This document shows, piece by piece, positions 1-8,909 of a DNA stretch of 29,120 nt. Made by a program: the position numbers and the translations under genes. Where the stretch lies: positions 1 to 29,120 of IMG/VR virus record IMGVR_UViG_3300034104_003861, one strand, 5' to 3'. The notes below the pieces were generated by a model that did not search any database, had not been told where the DNA came from, and saw only the letters and a program-made list of their open reading frames with translations. Origin of the DNA: a virus. The first letter of the stretch is position 1. Each line of letters opens with the position of its first letter.

Positions 1-126
1 GATGAGAAAAGAGCTGGAGATTTAGTAGTCCAGTGAGTAGTTGAATTCACCGAATAGCGGCTCGAAGTCATAGATGACCTTCGGTTTTTTACGCAATAGA
101 TTGCCGAGCTCAAGGATTGGGAACTT
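1..126. repeat. Direct terminal repeat, copy 1 (contig circularity)
   Basis: These 126 bases are repeated without change at 28968-29093. The copy carries the last codons of the plus-strand gene ending at 28992 and the 3' end of the minus-strand gene 22-447, so joining the ends restores both gene contexts. This is what a circular or circularly permuted genome gives after assembly; a true packaged terminal repeat is possible but cannot be told apart here. Confidence 0.95.
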
Positions 127-447
127 CTGCGCCAAGTCAGCCACATACATTCCGTACATTTCAGCAATCAATCCATTCATCTCAAGTGCGTTGTTGAATT
201 TCTGCACCAAATCGAATGGAGCGATGGTTGCTGTACCATTGTTCAGGTAGCCAAAATAGTAAGCAGCAACAATCTGAATGCGGAGATTACCCTCTGTGGT
301 CACCTTGGCATTGATACGCACTGAATCATACAAGGTGTATGTGTCGATGAGTGCTTCATCCTTGATGATTTTCTTGAGAGTGTTGGCGACTCGCCTTCTC
401 AAAGGATATTTGAAGTTGTACTCTCCAGTGTTTGCGTAGCGTGCCAT
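22..447 (-). CDS. Putative head-tail connector or tail completion protein
   Basis: A 141-residue soluble protein with a basic N-terminal third (RRRVANTLKKIIKDE near residues 17-31) followed by a mixed alpha/beta part and a tyrosine-rich C-terminus. I recognise no named family. It is the last gene of the minus-strand packaging/tail block, downstream of the tape measure and a second small protein; small neck, tail-terminator and completion proteins are common there. The ATG is preceded at 450-459 by the motif GCAATATAAG (minus strand), which also precedes three other genes. Its TAA stop (22-24) overlaps by 4 bases, across the circular join, the TAG stop of the plus-strand gene 28255-28992, so transcription from both sides converges here. 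Connector role is inferred from position only. Confidence 0.6.
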   Translation of the reverse strand: MARYANTGEYNFKYPLRRRVANTLKKIIKDEALIDTYTLYDSVRINAKVTTEGNLRIQIVAAYYFGYLNNGTATIAPFDLVQKFNNALEMNGLIAEMYGMYVADLAQKFPILELGNLLRKKPKVIYDFEPLFGEFNYSLDY

Positions 448-449
448 TA

Positions 450-459
450 CTTATATTGC
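450..459 (-). promoter_or_regulatory. Start-proximal motif GCAATATAAG
   Basis: On the minus strand GCAATATAAG ends two bases before the ATG at 447. Exact copies also sit directly before the genes starting at 8880, 25138 and 27709. It lies in a 14-base gap inside an operon, which suggests a role in translation initiation rather than as a promoter. Confidence 0.6.
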
Positions 460-461
460 AA

Positions 462-911
462 TTAGTCCCCGATTTGTTTAGGAATCTGGCAATCGGTCCA
501 TGAATCCATGGTGAATGTGATGGTCATCAACCATCCAGCAGCGTAGTCGAGGAGGTCATTGTTGAGCGGCACCAAAGCTGGGAATCCGACCACATCAAAA
601 TCACGATCATTGAGGCTGAATGTGTAGTTCAAATACAAGTCCATGAGTATCTGATGGCAGTCACTCAATATGACATTGATATTGGCTCTGTCCTTTTGGA
701 TGATGTCGAAGCAGTAAATCTCAAGCGTGAAGTCATTGGTGTTCTCGGTTGGAATGGCATCCACTGGCACGATGTACACAATCGGATACTTCTCATCCTT
801 GGTGGCGAAGTTGAAGAGCTGCTCCTTGAAGTCAGAGCCTACCTTTTTGACTTGAAGATGGGCGTTGTAGAATGCAATGATTTCGTTGACGAGTGCTTGG
901 TAGCTTATCAT
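462..911 (-). CDS. Putative tail completion/terminator-like protein
   Basis: A 149-residue protein of unknown family. It looks like a compact alpha/beta fold: an N-terminal helix (MISYQALVNEIIAFYNAHL) and then alternating strands, with many aromatic and acidic residues and no membrane segment or signal peptide. The start codon overlaps the tape measure stop by four bases (ATGA, 908-911), so the two are probably translationally coupled. Size, an N-terminal helix followed by strands, and a position beside the tape measure resemble tail-terminator or minor-tail proteins of siphophages, but no diagnostic motif is visible. Role is inference from context. Confidence 0.55.
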   Translation of the reverse strand: MISYQALVNEIIAFYNAHLQVKKVGSDFKEQLFNFATKDEKYPIVYIVPVDAIPTENTNDFTLEIYCFDIIQKDRANINVILSDCHQILMDLYLNYTFSLNDRDFDVVGFPALVPLNNDLLDYAAGWLMTITFTMDSWTDCQIPKQIGD

Positions 912-2959
912 AGTACTGAGTTTTTCATGATTTTGTTGACCTTGTTCTGTGTGGCTGTGATTTCTGTCTCACTCACCACAGCAGTGACAGTGATATTCTG
1001 ACCTGACTCCATGCCAGTTGGTGCGGTTACGTTGTTCGCTGCGTTGCCTTGACCGAATAGGTTACCAGGTACGAATGATGGAACGGATGAACCTCCGCTT
1101 GCGCTGCTGCTTGTTCCTCCACCTCCTCCGGCAGATGCCGCAGATGTGTTGGTTGGGTTCATCAAGATTGACTTCGCCTTCGCAATGTTGGTCACAATCT
1201 GAACGATACCAGCAGCGTATTGAGCAAGACCAGCCGCACCAGCAGTTACCGAGTTGAGTGGGTTGGCTTGAGACATCGCAACCAATGAACTGATTGCTTT
1301 GGCTGTGTCGATACCTATCTGGATAAGTGCTTGCGCCTTGTTGAATTTCTCGAGCTTCTCTTGGTCCTTGATGAATGCCTCACCAATAGCACCAAGACCT
1401 TGAGCAACTGAAGATGCAATCTCAATCTTGGCATCTCTGATGGCTTGTTCTTGAGCTATCTTTTCAAGTGCAACTTGTTTCTCTTGGTCGTCAAATTTCT
1501 TGTTAATGTCAGCGAGTTCCTTTCTGCGTTGCTCTTCAAATACTTTGGTGTCAACACCATATCGGTTGGCTTCAGCAATTAGGTTATCGTAGTAGTATGT
1601 GCGCTCTTCAATTTCTTTTTGTCGAGCAGTCAGTCCGGATTGATATGCTTGCTCCTGGATTGCTTCTGCTCTATCGAGCTCTTCATTTCTGAAATCAGCT
1701 AATTGCTTTGCGAGATTCTTTTGTATTTCAAGTTCAGCATCAGCGGCAGCTTTGTTGATAGCATCAATCTCCAACTTTTCTGCTGCTTTAAGTGCAGTAG
1801 TATCTTGCTTATATTTTTTAGCTTCCTTGATGAGAGCATCATATTTAGCCTTGACATCATCAATTTCTTTTTGCTGTTGTGTCTTTCCAGAATCTACAAC
1901 CAACTTATTGGCTGCGGCAATCTCTTTTTGAATCGCTGTTCTTCCTTCTCGGTATGCCTTGGCTGCATCTTCAGCTCTTTTCTTTGCATCTTCAGCATCC
2001 TTTGCCTCCTTTTCTTTAGCCTCATCAGCTTCCTCTTTTGCGGCTTTGTTTAGGATGACCTTACGATCAACCTGTGCCTGACGGATGAGTGCATTCTCTT
2101 CCTTGAGTTGTTTCTTGAGTCTGGCTCTTTCTTCTTCGGCTAAAGTACCACGCTTATCTTTTAATTCTTTAAGGTCTTTTTCGGTTTGCTTCAATCGCTT
2201 TTTGGACTCCCTTTCCGTTACCTTGGTCTTTTCAATTTCAAGGTCAGTCGTTTCTTTGCCTAATGATTGAGCAAGCTGAATCTCTTGGTCGATTGACTTG
2301 CTTTGTGCTTCAGCTCTTTCTTTGGAAGATGCAACAATCTTCTCATTGTTGGCTTTGACCTTTTCCGCTGCGTCATCTGATGCAGCCGTACTCAATCCCA
2401 ACCATTCAGTCAGTTGCTTGAATCCATCAATCAATGGCTTCAGTGCCGCATTGATGGCATTGAATATCTTATCAAGTACACCAATTTTTTTCAAGAAAGC
2501 AACTACTGCAACCACGATTGCGGTGATGACAGCAGCAAGTAAGAAAATTGGATTCACGAGAAGTTGCATTCCCATCTTAACGAATGCGCCACCCATAGTT
2601 GTGACAGTGCTCGTGAGACCTTTCAATCCCTTGCTGATGTCAGCGGCATTCAATCCACCAAGTGACTTGCTGAATACCTTTGCTTTCTCAGATGCCTCTT
2701 CGAAGTCGAGTGACATCAATGAGTCACGGATGCCACCAAATGAGTTGCTGATTTGTTCGAATTTCGAACCAGATGCGAACACATTCACAGCATCATTCGC
2801 ATCCTTAATCCTATCCGCTACCTCACCAGCTCGTTGGGCGAGAGCCGCCATTTGTTCAGGGTCAGACGCTTCAGCAATGGCTGCCTTGAGTGAACGGAGC
2901 TCTGCCTTGAGTGACTGAACACCCGAGAGCTTGAGAGGTATTTCTATTTCATTAGCCAT
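908..2959 (-). CDS. Tail tape measure protein
   Basis: A 683-residue protein that fits a short tape measure, which sets tail length and is packed inside the tail tube. A hydrophobic stretch near residues 134-156 (LLAAVITAIVVAVVAFL) is the kind of membrane-active segment such proteins carry. From about 195 to 540 the sequence is dominated by charged heptad-like coiled coil rich in K, E, A and Q, including repeated QQKEIDDVKAKYD and RQKEIEERTYYYD type units. A glycine/serine linker follows near 602-620. It overlaps the upstream tail gene by 8 bases and the downstream gene by 4. At 683 residues it would fit a short siphovirus-type tail. Main uncertainty: coiled-coil tail proteins of other kinds could look similar. 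Confidence 0.75.
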   Translation of the reverse strand: MANEIEIPLKLSGVQSLKAELRSLKAAIAEASDPEQMAALAQRAGEVADRIKDANDAVNVFASGSKFEQISNSFGGIRDSLMSLDFEEASEKAKVFSKSLGGLNAADISKGLKGLTSTVTTMGGAFVKMGMQLLVNPIFLLAAVITAIVVAVVAFLKKIGVLDKIFNAINAALKPLIDGFKQLTEWLGLSTAASDDAAEKVKANNEKIVASSKERAEAQSKSIDQEIQLAQSLGKETTDLEIEKTKVTERESKKRLKQTEKDLKELKDKRGTLAEEERARLKKQLKEENALIRQAQVDRKVILNKAAKEEADEAKEKEAKDAEDAKKRAEDAAKAYREGRTAIQKEIAAANKLVVDSGKTQQQKEIDDVKAKYDALIKEAKKYKQDTTALKAAEKLEIDAINKAAADAELEIQKNLAKQLADFRNEELDRAEAIQEQAYQSGLTARQKEIEERTYYYDNLIAEANRYGVDTKVFEEQRRKELADINKKFDDQEKQVALEKIAQEQAIRDAKIEIASSVAQGLGAIGEAFIKDQEKLEKFNKAQALIQIGIDTAKAISSLVAMSQANPLNSVTAGAAGLAQYAAGIVQIVTNIAKAKSILMNPTNTSAASAGGGGGTSSSASGGSSVPSFVPGNLFGQGNAANNVTAPTGMESGQNITVTAVVSETEITATQNKVNKIMKNSVL

Positions 2960-5636
2960 ATATTCTGACTTCTATTGGTGAGTTTAATAATTGTGAATCA
3001 GTGTGTGCATGATTCTGTGTTTTGGTTGTGTGCACCACAATGTCACCATCGCTGTTGACGTAGGCAGTAGCAATGTAGTCATGTTCTACATTGCCGATTA
3101 TGACGAAAGTGTTTAGAGCATCGAATGGGCTGATAGGAGTGCCGAGATATTGACCAACAGCTGTGCGAGTCCAGGTGATTATTCCGATGTTCTCAGCCAA
3201 TACAGAAGCAGTCGGTGCAGCAGTACCGCTCTGCGTTAGTAACGCCACATAAGTCTGCGCCACAGCAGCCGCTCCATTGATTCGAGGCGTGATGATTCCA
3301 TCCTCCTGGAGTGTTCTGTTGTCACCGATGACCACGCCACGCAGACCATCACCGATGTTGTTGCCAGTGCCACGCACGATGACATCGATGCCAGATAGGT
3401 TGACATTCGCCTCTGTTGATCGTGTTTCAAGATTTGACTCACGAGATGCGGCAGTGATGGGTGGTGATACTGGTGTGCCTGGATTCGTTACGAATGGAGC
3501 GAGGTCAATCTCGGTGTCGATGCTGATGAGTTCCACCTTGGTTGGCACCTCTGCATTGGCATCATAGTCGATGACCTTGTTGATGTTCCACCATGAGTTG
3601 TCAATGCGAATCTTGTCATTGAGCTTGAGCGTCTGAATGTCAGCCTCAGTCAAATGGAAGTAAGCCACCAACATCTTGCCGACATTTATCTGGTTGACTG
3701 TTCTGCGCCAGTACAGATTGTACAGGTTGTTCGCAGTCAGTGTGCTCGGTGAATAGTAGTAGTAATCGCACGTTGCGAAGTTTATGTCGAATGTAGGTGT
3801 GAGCGCATCATCGAAGTGACCAAGCATCGGATAGGTAGTGATGCCGAGCTCACCCGTTGTGCCGTACTCAATGAGGTCCCATGAGCCGCACGTCTGCTCG
3901 CCACCATCATACAAGATGCGGATGTTGGTCTTTGGTGCTTCACCATTCAGCGATGGCACATAGGCATCGAATGTCGTGGCTACCACTGGAGTCGGTGAGA
4001 AGATGAGCTCCTTGGTATCGGTATCTCTGACGTACTCATTCTCAAAGGTGTACTCGAGCTGACCATAAATCTCGTCAGTCATCTGGGTGTATACTTCATT
4101 CGGTGAGTCCTTGTCTGCCTTGTATGTGAGCTTGAGTTTCTTGGCAGTGAGGTCAGGGAGGAAGATTAGATTCTGCTCTCTGTCCTTCATTAGTTTCTGC
4201 GACCAATCCTTCTCTGCTCCGCTGTCATAATATTCGTCACGATGGCGAAGGATGAGCTTGTTGGGTTGGTCTGTGTCCGTATCAGCGTAGAGGTTGTACA
4301 TCTGGAAGATTGACTTCACATAGTCGCTCTGCTTGATTTTGAGCGGCACATATTGGTTGATGTCCAGGATGCCACCAATCACTTGGATGTTGGCTGTCGG
4401 AGTAATCTTGATACGCACCGAGTTGACTATCAGCTCCACGTTGACGGGCAACGCACCAGTGAACTGGCAGTATCCGTTCTGCCATCCAACCACAACATTG
4501 GCTACTTGAGCAGCGGTCAACGTTGCTGGGACAGTTCCATCGCTCATGAGAGCAACGCTACCTGTGACAATTCCGCTGGTCAACGCAGTGACTCCAACCG
4601 GAATGATACTGCCCTGGTTGATGACTTGCTCTGCTGATAGATTCGAGTACTGACCATTGTAGCCGAGTATACTGAATCCGATGACTGGAGTTGCCTTGAA
4701 TGGTGACAATGAGTTGAGGACAACCGTTGCATTGGTATTGTCGATTTGGAATTCATAGTCAATCTGATACTCCATGATGTATGCCTCACCAGCCGCTGCG
4801 TTGGTTGAGAATGGAACGGTGAACTCACCAGTTGTTGGATTGAATGAGCCTTGCACGTCAGTGATTTCAGTCCATCCAGTAGCATCCTCTCGGTAGTTGT
4901 TGGCTGATGTCGAAGCAACTGATGCAGTGAATGGAGTGGTGTTCTCTTCATCCACCAAATAATCAGCGGTGTCGAATGTGTTGCTGTCCCCATTGTAAGG
5001 AATCAGCAGCTTGTCGAAGCGAGCAGCAGCCAGGTCACTCCACTCGTATTGAAAGCCAGCAGTGGCAAAGATGCGGTCAAGATATGTCTTGGCGTAGATG
5101 GCTGGCTTCATCTGACGCACGTTGTAGATGTTGTCGGTATCGTATGGCAGCACATACTTGAAGCCGTCAGTGATCGTGTTGTCAAATGTTGCCACGATGT
5201 CAGCCGCAGTGAAGGTATGGTTGAGGTCAGTGAAGTCGAGGTCAGTCAGCTCCTTGTTGGCGATGGCTGTAAAGAACTCCACTCTCGTATCCTTGATGAG
5301 GACCTCATACTCGACAGCTTGCTCGTATGCATCTGTCTGCTGATTCTTGTTGACCGATAGCAACTGAAGCAGCGCATCCTCCATGATTGGCACGTTGTTC
5401 TGAATCACGCTGCACTTTGTGAGTGCATTGATGTCGAAGGTACCAGCGGAGATGTTGACATCATAGTAGTGATTGAGCAGCTCGTGGTTGTTCTTGCTAC
5501 CCACCAAGGTGATGGTCTTGGAGAATGCTCCGCTGCGCTTGGTGAGGTCACGGATATCTCCGACAGCAAAGTTCAAAGGGAATACTGTCCCCTCCTTCAC
5601 ATCAAGGAATCCATTCTCAAGTTGTATTCTAACCAT
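2952..5636 (-). CDS. Large phage tail/baseplate structural protein
   Basis: An 894-residue protein, the largest in the genome. The N-terminus (MVRIQLENGFLDVKEG, then RDLTKRSGAFSKTITLVGSK) is typical of large tail proteins in Bacteroidota phages, where the first domain resembles a tail-hub or baseplate beta domain. The middle is beta-rich with many NAT/TAS-type threonine segments. The last 150 residues contain repeated loop-strand units (GTGNNIGDGLRGVVIGDN) and end in a short beta segment with a histidine motif (NHAHTDSQLL). It overlaps its neighbours by 8 bases on both sides and lies between a second tail protein and the tape measure. A role as distal-tail or tail-hub protein is inferred from position; the exact function is unknown. 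Confidence 0.65.
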   Translation of the reverse strand: MVRIQLENGFLDVKEGTVFPLNFAVGDIRDLTKRSGAFSKTITLVGSKNNHELLNHYYDVNISAGTFDINALTKCSVIQNNVPIMEDALLQLLSVNKNQQTDAYEQAVEYEVLIKDTRVEFFTAIANKELTDLDFTDLNHTFTAADIVATFDNTITDGFKYVLPYDTDNIYNVRQMKPAIYAKTYLDRIFATAGFQYEWSDLAAARFDKLLIPYNGDSNTFDTADYLVDEENTTPFTASVASTSANNYREDATGWTEITDVQGSFNPTTGEFTVPFSTNAAAGEAYIMEYQIDYEFQIDNTNATVVLNSLSPFKATPVIGFSILGYNGQYSNLSAEQVINQGSIIPVGVTALTSGIVTGSVALMSDGTVPATLTAAQVANVVVGWQNGYCQFTGALPVNVELIVNSVRIKITPTANIQVIGGILDINQYVPLKIKQSDYVKSIFQMYNLYADTDTDQPNKLILRHRDEYYDSGAEKDWSQKLMKDREQNLIFLPDLTAKKLKLTYKADKDSPNEVYTQMTDEIYGQLEYTFENEYVRDTDTKELIFSPTPVVATTFDAYVPSLNGEAPKTNIRILYDGGEQTCGSWDLIEYGTTGELGITTYPMLGHFDDALTPTFDINFATCDYYYYSPSTLTANNLYNLYWRRTVNQINVGKMLVAYFHLTEADIQTLKLNDKIRIDNSWWNINKVIDYDANAEVPTKVELISIDTEIDLAPFVTNPGTPVSPPITAASRESNLETRSTEANVNLSGIDVIVRGTGNNIGDGLRGVVIGDNRTLQEDGIITPRINGAAAVAQTYVALLTQSGTAAPTASVLAENIGIITWTRTAVGQYLGTPISPFDALNTFVIIGNVEHDYIATAYVNSDGDIVVHTTKTQNHAHTDSQLLNSPIEVRIYG

Positions 5637-7113
5637 TTACGTTATCCTGGTTTGCGAGGCGCACGGTGATTGAGTGGCGCATCAAGTTCTTATTGCGTTG
5701 GTTGAGCATCTCGTATGCGTTGTTGTCCACGATGCATGGCTGATATGCCGTTGACTCGGGGATGTGAATCGGACAACCATCCTCATCGATGAGTGGGATG
5801 CCATCCTCTGTGGTGACGTAGGTCACAATCTTGAGGAAGGTCTGCGGTGATGTGACCAGCTCCTCGAAGTATGTTGCCATGTTCTGCGTCATCCAGTTCG
5901 TGTTGAGGTCGATGCGCTTGGTGACGTTGGTGTTGAATGTTCTGAATCCGAACTCCTCGGTTTTATATGTCCACTCATCCAAGGCGTTGACGTAGCCAGC
6001 GACATCTTGGTTGAATATCTCACGAGTCACTTCACCACGCTCATATGATTTGAGTTGGAAAGCGAATGATGACCACGAGCCTAATCGGTCCAGGAACAAC
6101 ACATGATACTCGGAGATGAGCACTCGTCTGTCGAGGTAGATTCTGTATTTCACAGAGTCTTGGATTTGCAATGTGGTGCCGTTGTTGAACCACACATCAT
6201 ACCACTCAACAGTGTTGTCTATGAGGTCTCCAGTGCCTACCAAGATTCCATAGTTGTTCGGACCACATGGCACCTGAAGGATGTCAGCACTCGAGATGAC
6301 TGCCTTGTAGAACACAGCACCATTCGAGTTCTCGAAGTAGATGCGGTCAGTACCTTTCGGATTCTGGAGGTTGAGATATAAGTCTTGACCCAATGTGCAG
6401 TAAAAGTCTGCCGTTGGTTGGTTGGTCAGCCACAATGCAGTGGGTGTGTTGAGCTTGTAGTCGAGCTTGTCATACGTTGTCCAGTCCAACCATCTGAACG
6501 CTCCATTGAATACACCGTAATCTTCGAACAGAGTGATGTCCCTGGTGATGGTCTTTCGCTTGTCAGCATAACTCACCGAGCCATTGATGGTCGCATCAGT
6601 GATCGTGGACCAGTTGACATTGACCACGAATGCCGAGCCCGTTGCGCTGACCACGGTGTGCAGCCCTTCGAGCTGTGGGTTAGCCACCCCACCATCAGCC
6701 TGTGTGATGATGACCTGGTCTCCAGCAGCGAATGAGTTGGTGACGTTTATCTGCACGCTACCACTCGCATTGGTGAGGCTGCTCGTGTAGGCTACCTCAT
6801 AGACGTACTCCTCACCGACCTTGACATCGTATGCATAGAATGAATTCGGTGCGCCATAGTTGGACGTGAGCTCTGTATCGAGGTCCCAGCTCACCTGGTT
6901 CTGGAGTAGCTTGGATAGGTCCTCCTCGCCATAGCCAGTGCCGTAGGTTGGAAGCACCTTGTACTCCGCTATCTTGGTTGCCGTTCCAGCAGCGTAGACA
7001 TCAAAGATATATCGAAAGCCAGCCAATGATTTGTTGGTGGAATCGATGATGAACTTGAGTGGGTTATATGCCGGACTAAACGTCTGCGGACTCGCTATGG
7101 TTGTCTGCGCCAT
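5629..7113 (-). CDS. Phage tail structural protein (distal tail-like)
   Basis: A 494-residue beta-rich protein. It starts MAQTTIASPQTFSPAYNPLKF, then runs FIIDSTNKSLAGFRYIFDVYAAG, which resembles the first beta domain of a family of tail proteins seen in Bacteroidota phages. Around residues 115-165 a segment (SGSVQINVTNSFAAGDQVII) looks like an inserted beta domain. The C-terminal part (RVLISEYHVLFLDRLGSWSS, then ATYFEELVTSPQTF) is conserved-looking and charged. No enzymatic motif is visible. Its 5' end overlaps the 48-residue gene 7076-7222 by 38 bases in another frame, and its 3' end overlaps the large tail gene by 8 bases. A virion role is inferred from neighbourhood. Confidence 0.65.
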   Translation of the reverse strand: MAQTTIASPQTFSPAYNPLKFIIDSTNKSLAGFRYIFDVYAAGTATKIAEYKVLPTYGTGYGEEDLSKLLQNQVSWDLDTELTSNYGAPNSFYAYDVKVGEEYVYEVAYTSSLTNASGSVQINVTNSFAAGDQVIITQADGGVANPQLEGLHTVVSATGSAFVVNVNWSTITDATINGSVSYADKRKTITRDITLFEDYGVFNGAFRWLDWTTYDKLDYKLNTPTALWLTNQPTADFYCTLGQDLYLNLQNPKGTDRIYFENSNGAVFYKAVISSADILQVPCGPNNYGILVGTGDLIDNTVEWYDVWFNNGTTLQIQDSVKYRIYLDRRVLISEYHVLFLDRLGSWSSFAFQLKSYERGEVTREIFNQDVAGYVNALDEWTYKTEEFGFRTFNTNVTKRIDLNTNWMTQNMATYFEELVTSPQTFLKIVTYVTTEDGIPLIDEDGCPIHIPESTAYQPCIVDNNAYEMLNQRNKNLMRHSITVRLANQDNVNG

Positions 7114-7222
7114 TCTCTTTGAGTTTCTCTATGAACTGCAATAACGGCAGACCATACTTGGTTGGCAATTCATTGGCGAATTCCACCAATGCTTTCACAT
7201 TCTCTTCAGTGAGCTGAATCAT
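7076..7222 (-). CDS. Small hypothetical protein, 48 aa
   Basis: Begins MIQLTEENVKALVEFANELP and is a mostly helical, acidic polypeptide of 48 residues. The start codon at 7222 lies four bases after the stop of the upstream gene (7227), and upstream bases TTTAATATAAG resemble the start-proximal motif found before other genes. The 3' part overlaps the start of the 494-residue tail gene by 38 bases in a different frame, as is usual in this compact genome. No function can be assigned; a minor tail or chaperone role is only a guess from position. Confidence 0.6.
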   Translation of the reverse strand: MIQLTEENVKALVEFANELPTKYGLPLLQFIEKLKENGADNHSESADV

Positions 7223-7226
7223 AATC

Positions 7227-7496
7227 TTATATTAAAGTTACGCCAATAGCGGCAGCAACGACCTGATTCACGTAGTTGTTGTCAGTACCCCAAGCTGCGA
7301 ACTCTTCCTCAGTCAAAGTGTAGTTACCTTGCGATAGTTGTAGTCCGTCTTCAGTTAGGAGCTGCCAGTACGTTGTGCAAGTCGTTGCTTCGGTTGTAAA
7401 GTTAAGAACTAAAACGGATAATTGCGTAGCCGTTCCTGCGTTTAGTGGGTATACAATTGGTTCAATTGCTACTCCTTGTGTTGGTTGTGTTGTCAT
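7227..7496 (-). CDS. Hypothetical tail-cluster protein, 89 aa
   Basis: An 89-residue protein starting MTTQPTQGVAIEPIVYPLNAG. It appears to be a beta-rich domain (ATQLSVLVLNFTTEATTCTTYWQLL) followed by a helix (LTEEEFAAWGTDNNYVNQVV). Similar short proteins accompany fibre genes in Bacteroidota phages, and here it directly follows the fibre gene 7510-8880 by 13 bases, so it may be a fibre-associated or virion protein. Its base composition matches the AT-richer fibre gene rather than the tail genes downstream, consistent with the two having been exchanged together. No catalytic or binding motif is visible. Confidence 0.6.
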   Translation of the reverse strand: MTTQPTQGVAIEPIVYPLNAGTATQLSVLVLNFTTEATTCTTYWQLLTEDGLQLSQGNYTLTEEEFAAWGTDNNYVNQVVAAAIGVTLI

Positions 7497-7509
7497 ATTT
7501 TTATTTAGT

Positions 7510-8880
7510 TTATGCTAATAAGATTTTTCTTGCTACTCCGTTTATTACTACGTTCCAAACTTGTGTTGAAGTATTTACTTCGCTTGTTACGCTTCCTGCG
7601 TTTGTGGTGGATGAACCTACAACAAATTGATTTGAATCAGTAGCATTTAACGCAACTGCATCCTTACCAATAAAAACATTTCCGCTTCCTGTTGTAGTTG
7701 TGTTTCCTGCGTTATGCCCAATACTTGTGTTACTTGCGCCTGTTGTATTATTATATAAAGAAAAATACCCTACTGCCGTGTTATTAGCCGCTGTATTAAA
7801 ACGGAGTGAATCATTTCCTAAGGCAACATTTTGTGCAGAATTTGAAGCAAATAAAGCTCTTCTACCTACTGCAACATTTGCAGTTCCTGTGGTATTTGAA
7901 AACAATGCAGATTCACCTATGGCAGTATTATTTTGCCCGCTTGTGTTTGAGTTGAAAGCAACATTACCAACAACAGTATTGGAAACTACTGCGCCTCCAC
8001 CAAGACCAACTGTCATTCCTTGAACTGTTAACTGGTTTACCACCCTCGCAGTCCCGTTAACGTCAAGTTTATAGCCTGCGTCTGTGGTGGTGCCTATTAA
8101 GACGTTTCCATTAGTTCTAAATTGTACATTATTTGCACCATTAGCAATGAACCATAAAGACCCACCATTTGAACGGAGTTGCCAAGTGTGATTTATTAAA
8201 GTATCAAGTAAATTGAAAACAGGAAGATTGGACACTGCAACAGTAAGTGCTGCATTTATAGTCGTATTCCCACTCACCCTCGCAGTACCATTGACGTCTA
8301 AACGGAAGCCTGCATCGGTTGTTGTGTTGATGCCGATGTTACCCGTTGAAAAGATTCTTGCTTTCTCAGTACCTGCAGTATACAATGCGAGTCTTGAAGC
8401 TCCGTTTACAATTGCTTCAGTTGAACTAACTTGAACATAACTACCCGTTGCATCTGCTCCACTTGAGAAAAAAGCGGAAGTTCCACCCGTTGCTAAATAC
8501 CCCGAAACTGAACTTGAAGCACCTTTAAATTTAATAGCATCAAACGTGTTTCCACTTACGATTGTTAAACCCGTATCTGGCGTACTCGTCCCAATCCCCA
8601 AGCGGTTGTTAGTTGAGTCCCAAAATAGATTACCGCTCTGCTGCAACACATTCCCCGTACCTTGAAACAATACTCTTCCGTTTGTACCCGAAGATATCGG
8701 TGTAGTGCCGACTGTTAAGCCTGAAGGAGGTAGCGGTATCGCATCAATGAGTTCTTGACCAGTTATAGATCGTGTGACGTAGCTTCCACTCTCAATGGTG
8801 GAGACTTCGATGAGGTCGGTTGCTTCCAGGTCGGCTCCCTTGGGAGTCATCTGGGATATCTTCTGAGTTCTAAATGCCAT
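7510..8880 (-). CDS. Tail fibre/adhesin with YadA-like repeats
   Basis: A 456-residue fibre-like protein. Residues about 1-50 form an attachment region (MAFRTQKISQMTPKGADLEA). A GIGTSTPDTGLTI unit lies near 92-105, then two copies of a TTTDAGxxLDVNGTARV unit near 180-205 and 258-280. From about 300 to 415 come short degenerate repeats of the type NNTAVGYFSLYNNTTG and ANVAVGRRALF, the left-handed beta-roll pattern of trimeric YadA-type adhesin heads. No chaperone domain is seen at the C-terminus, which ends NVVINGVARKILLA. It would bind the host surface as a trimer. The start is fixed by the motif GCAATATAAG one base before the ATG. Codon use and base composition differ from flanking genes. 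Confidence 0.75.
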   Translation of the reverse strand: MAFRTQKISQMTPKGADLEATDLIEVSTIESGSYVTRSITGQELIDAIPLPPSGLTVGTTPISSGTNGRVLFQGTGNVLQQSGNLFWDSTNNRLGIGTSTPDTGLTIVSGNTFDAIKFKGASSSVSGYLATGGTSAFFSSGADATGSYVQVSSTEAIVNGASRLALYTAGTEKARIFSTGNIGINTTTDAGFRLDVNGTARVSGNTTINAALTVAVSNLPVFNLLDTLINHTWQLRSNGGSLWFIANGANNVQFRTNGNVLIGTTTDAGYKLDVNGTARVVNQLTVQGMTVGLGGGAVVSNTVVGNVAFNSNTSGQNNTAIGESALFSNTTGTANVAVGRRALFASNSAQNVALGNDSLRFNTAANNTAVGYFSLYNNTTGASNTSIGHNAGNTTTTGSGNVFIGKDAVALNATDSNQFVVGSSTTNAGSVTSEVNTSTQVWNVVINGVARKILLA

Positions 8881-8881
8881 G

Positions 8882-8891
8882 CTTATATTGC
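8882..8891 (-). promoter_or_regulatory. Start-proximal motif GCAATATAAG
   Basis: Minus-strand GCAATATAAG ends one base before the fibre ATG at 8880, inside the 29-base gap after the terminase stop at 8910. One of four exact copies, each next to a start codon. Confidence 0.6.
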
Positions 8892-8909
8892 AGAAAGCGA
8901 GCCAAATGT

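Noticed and set aside
2298-2918. 206-codon open frame on the plus strand
   Set aside because: It lies entirely opposite the tape measure gene and has a skewed, hydrophobic, serine-rich translation typical of an antisense shadow.
3236-3442. Short minus-strand frame inside the 894-residue tail gene
   Set aside because: Alternative frame of a clear coding sequence, with no independent start signal.
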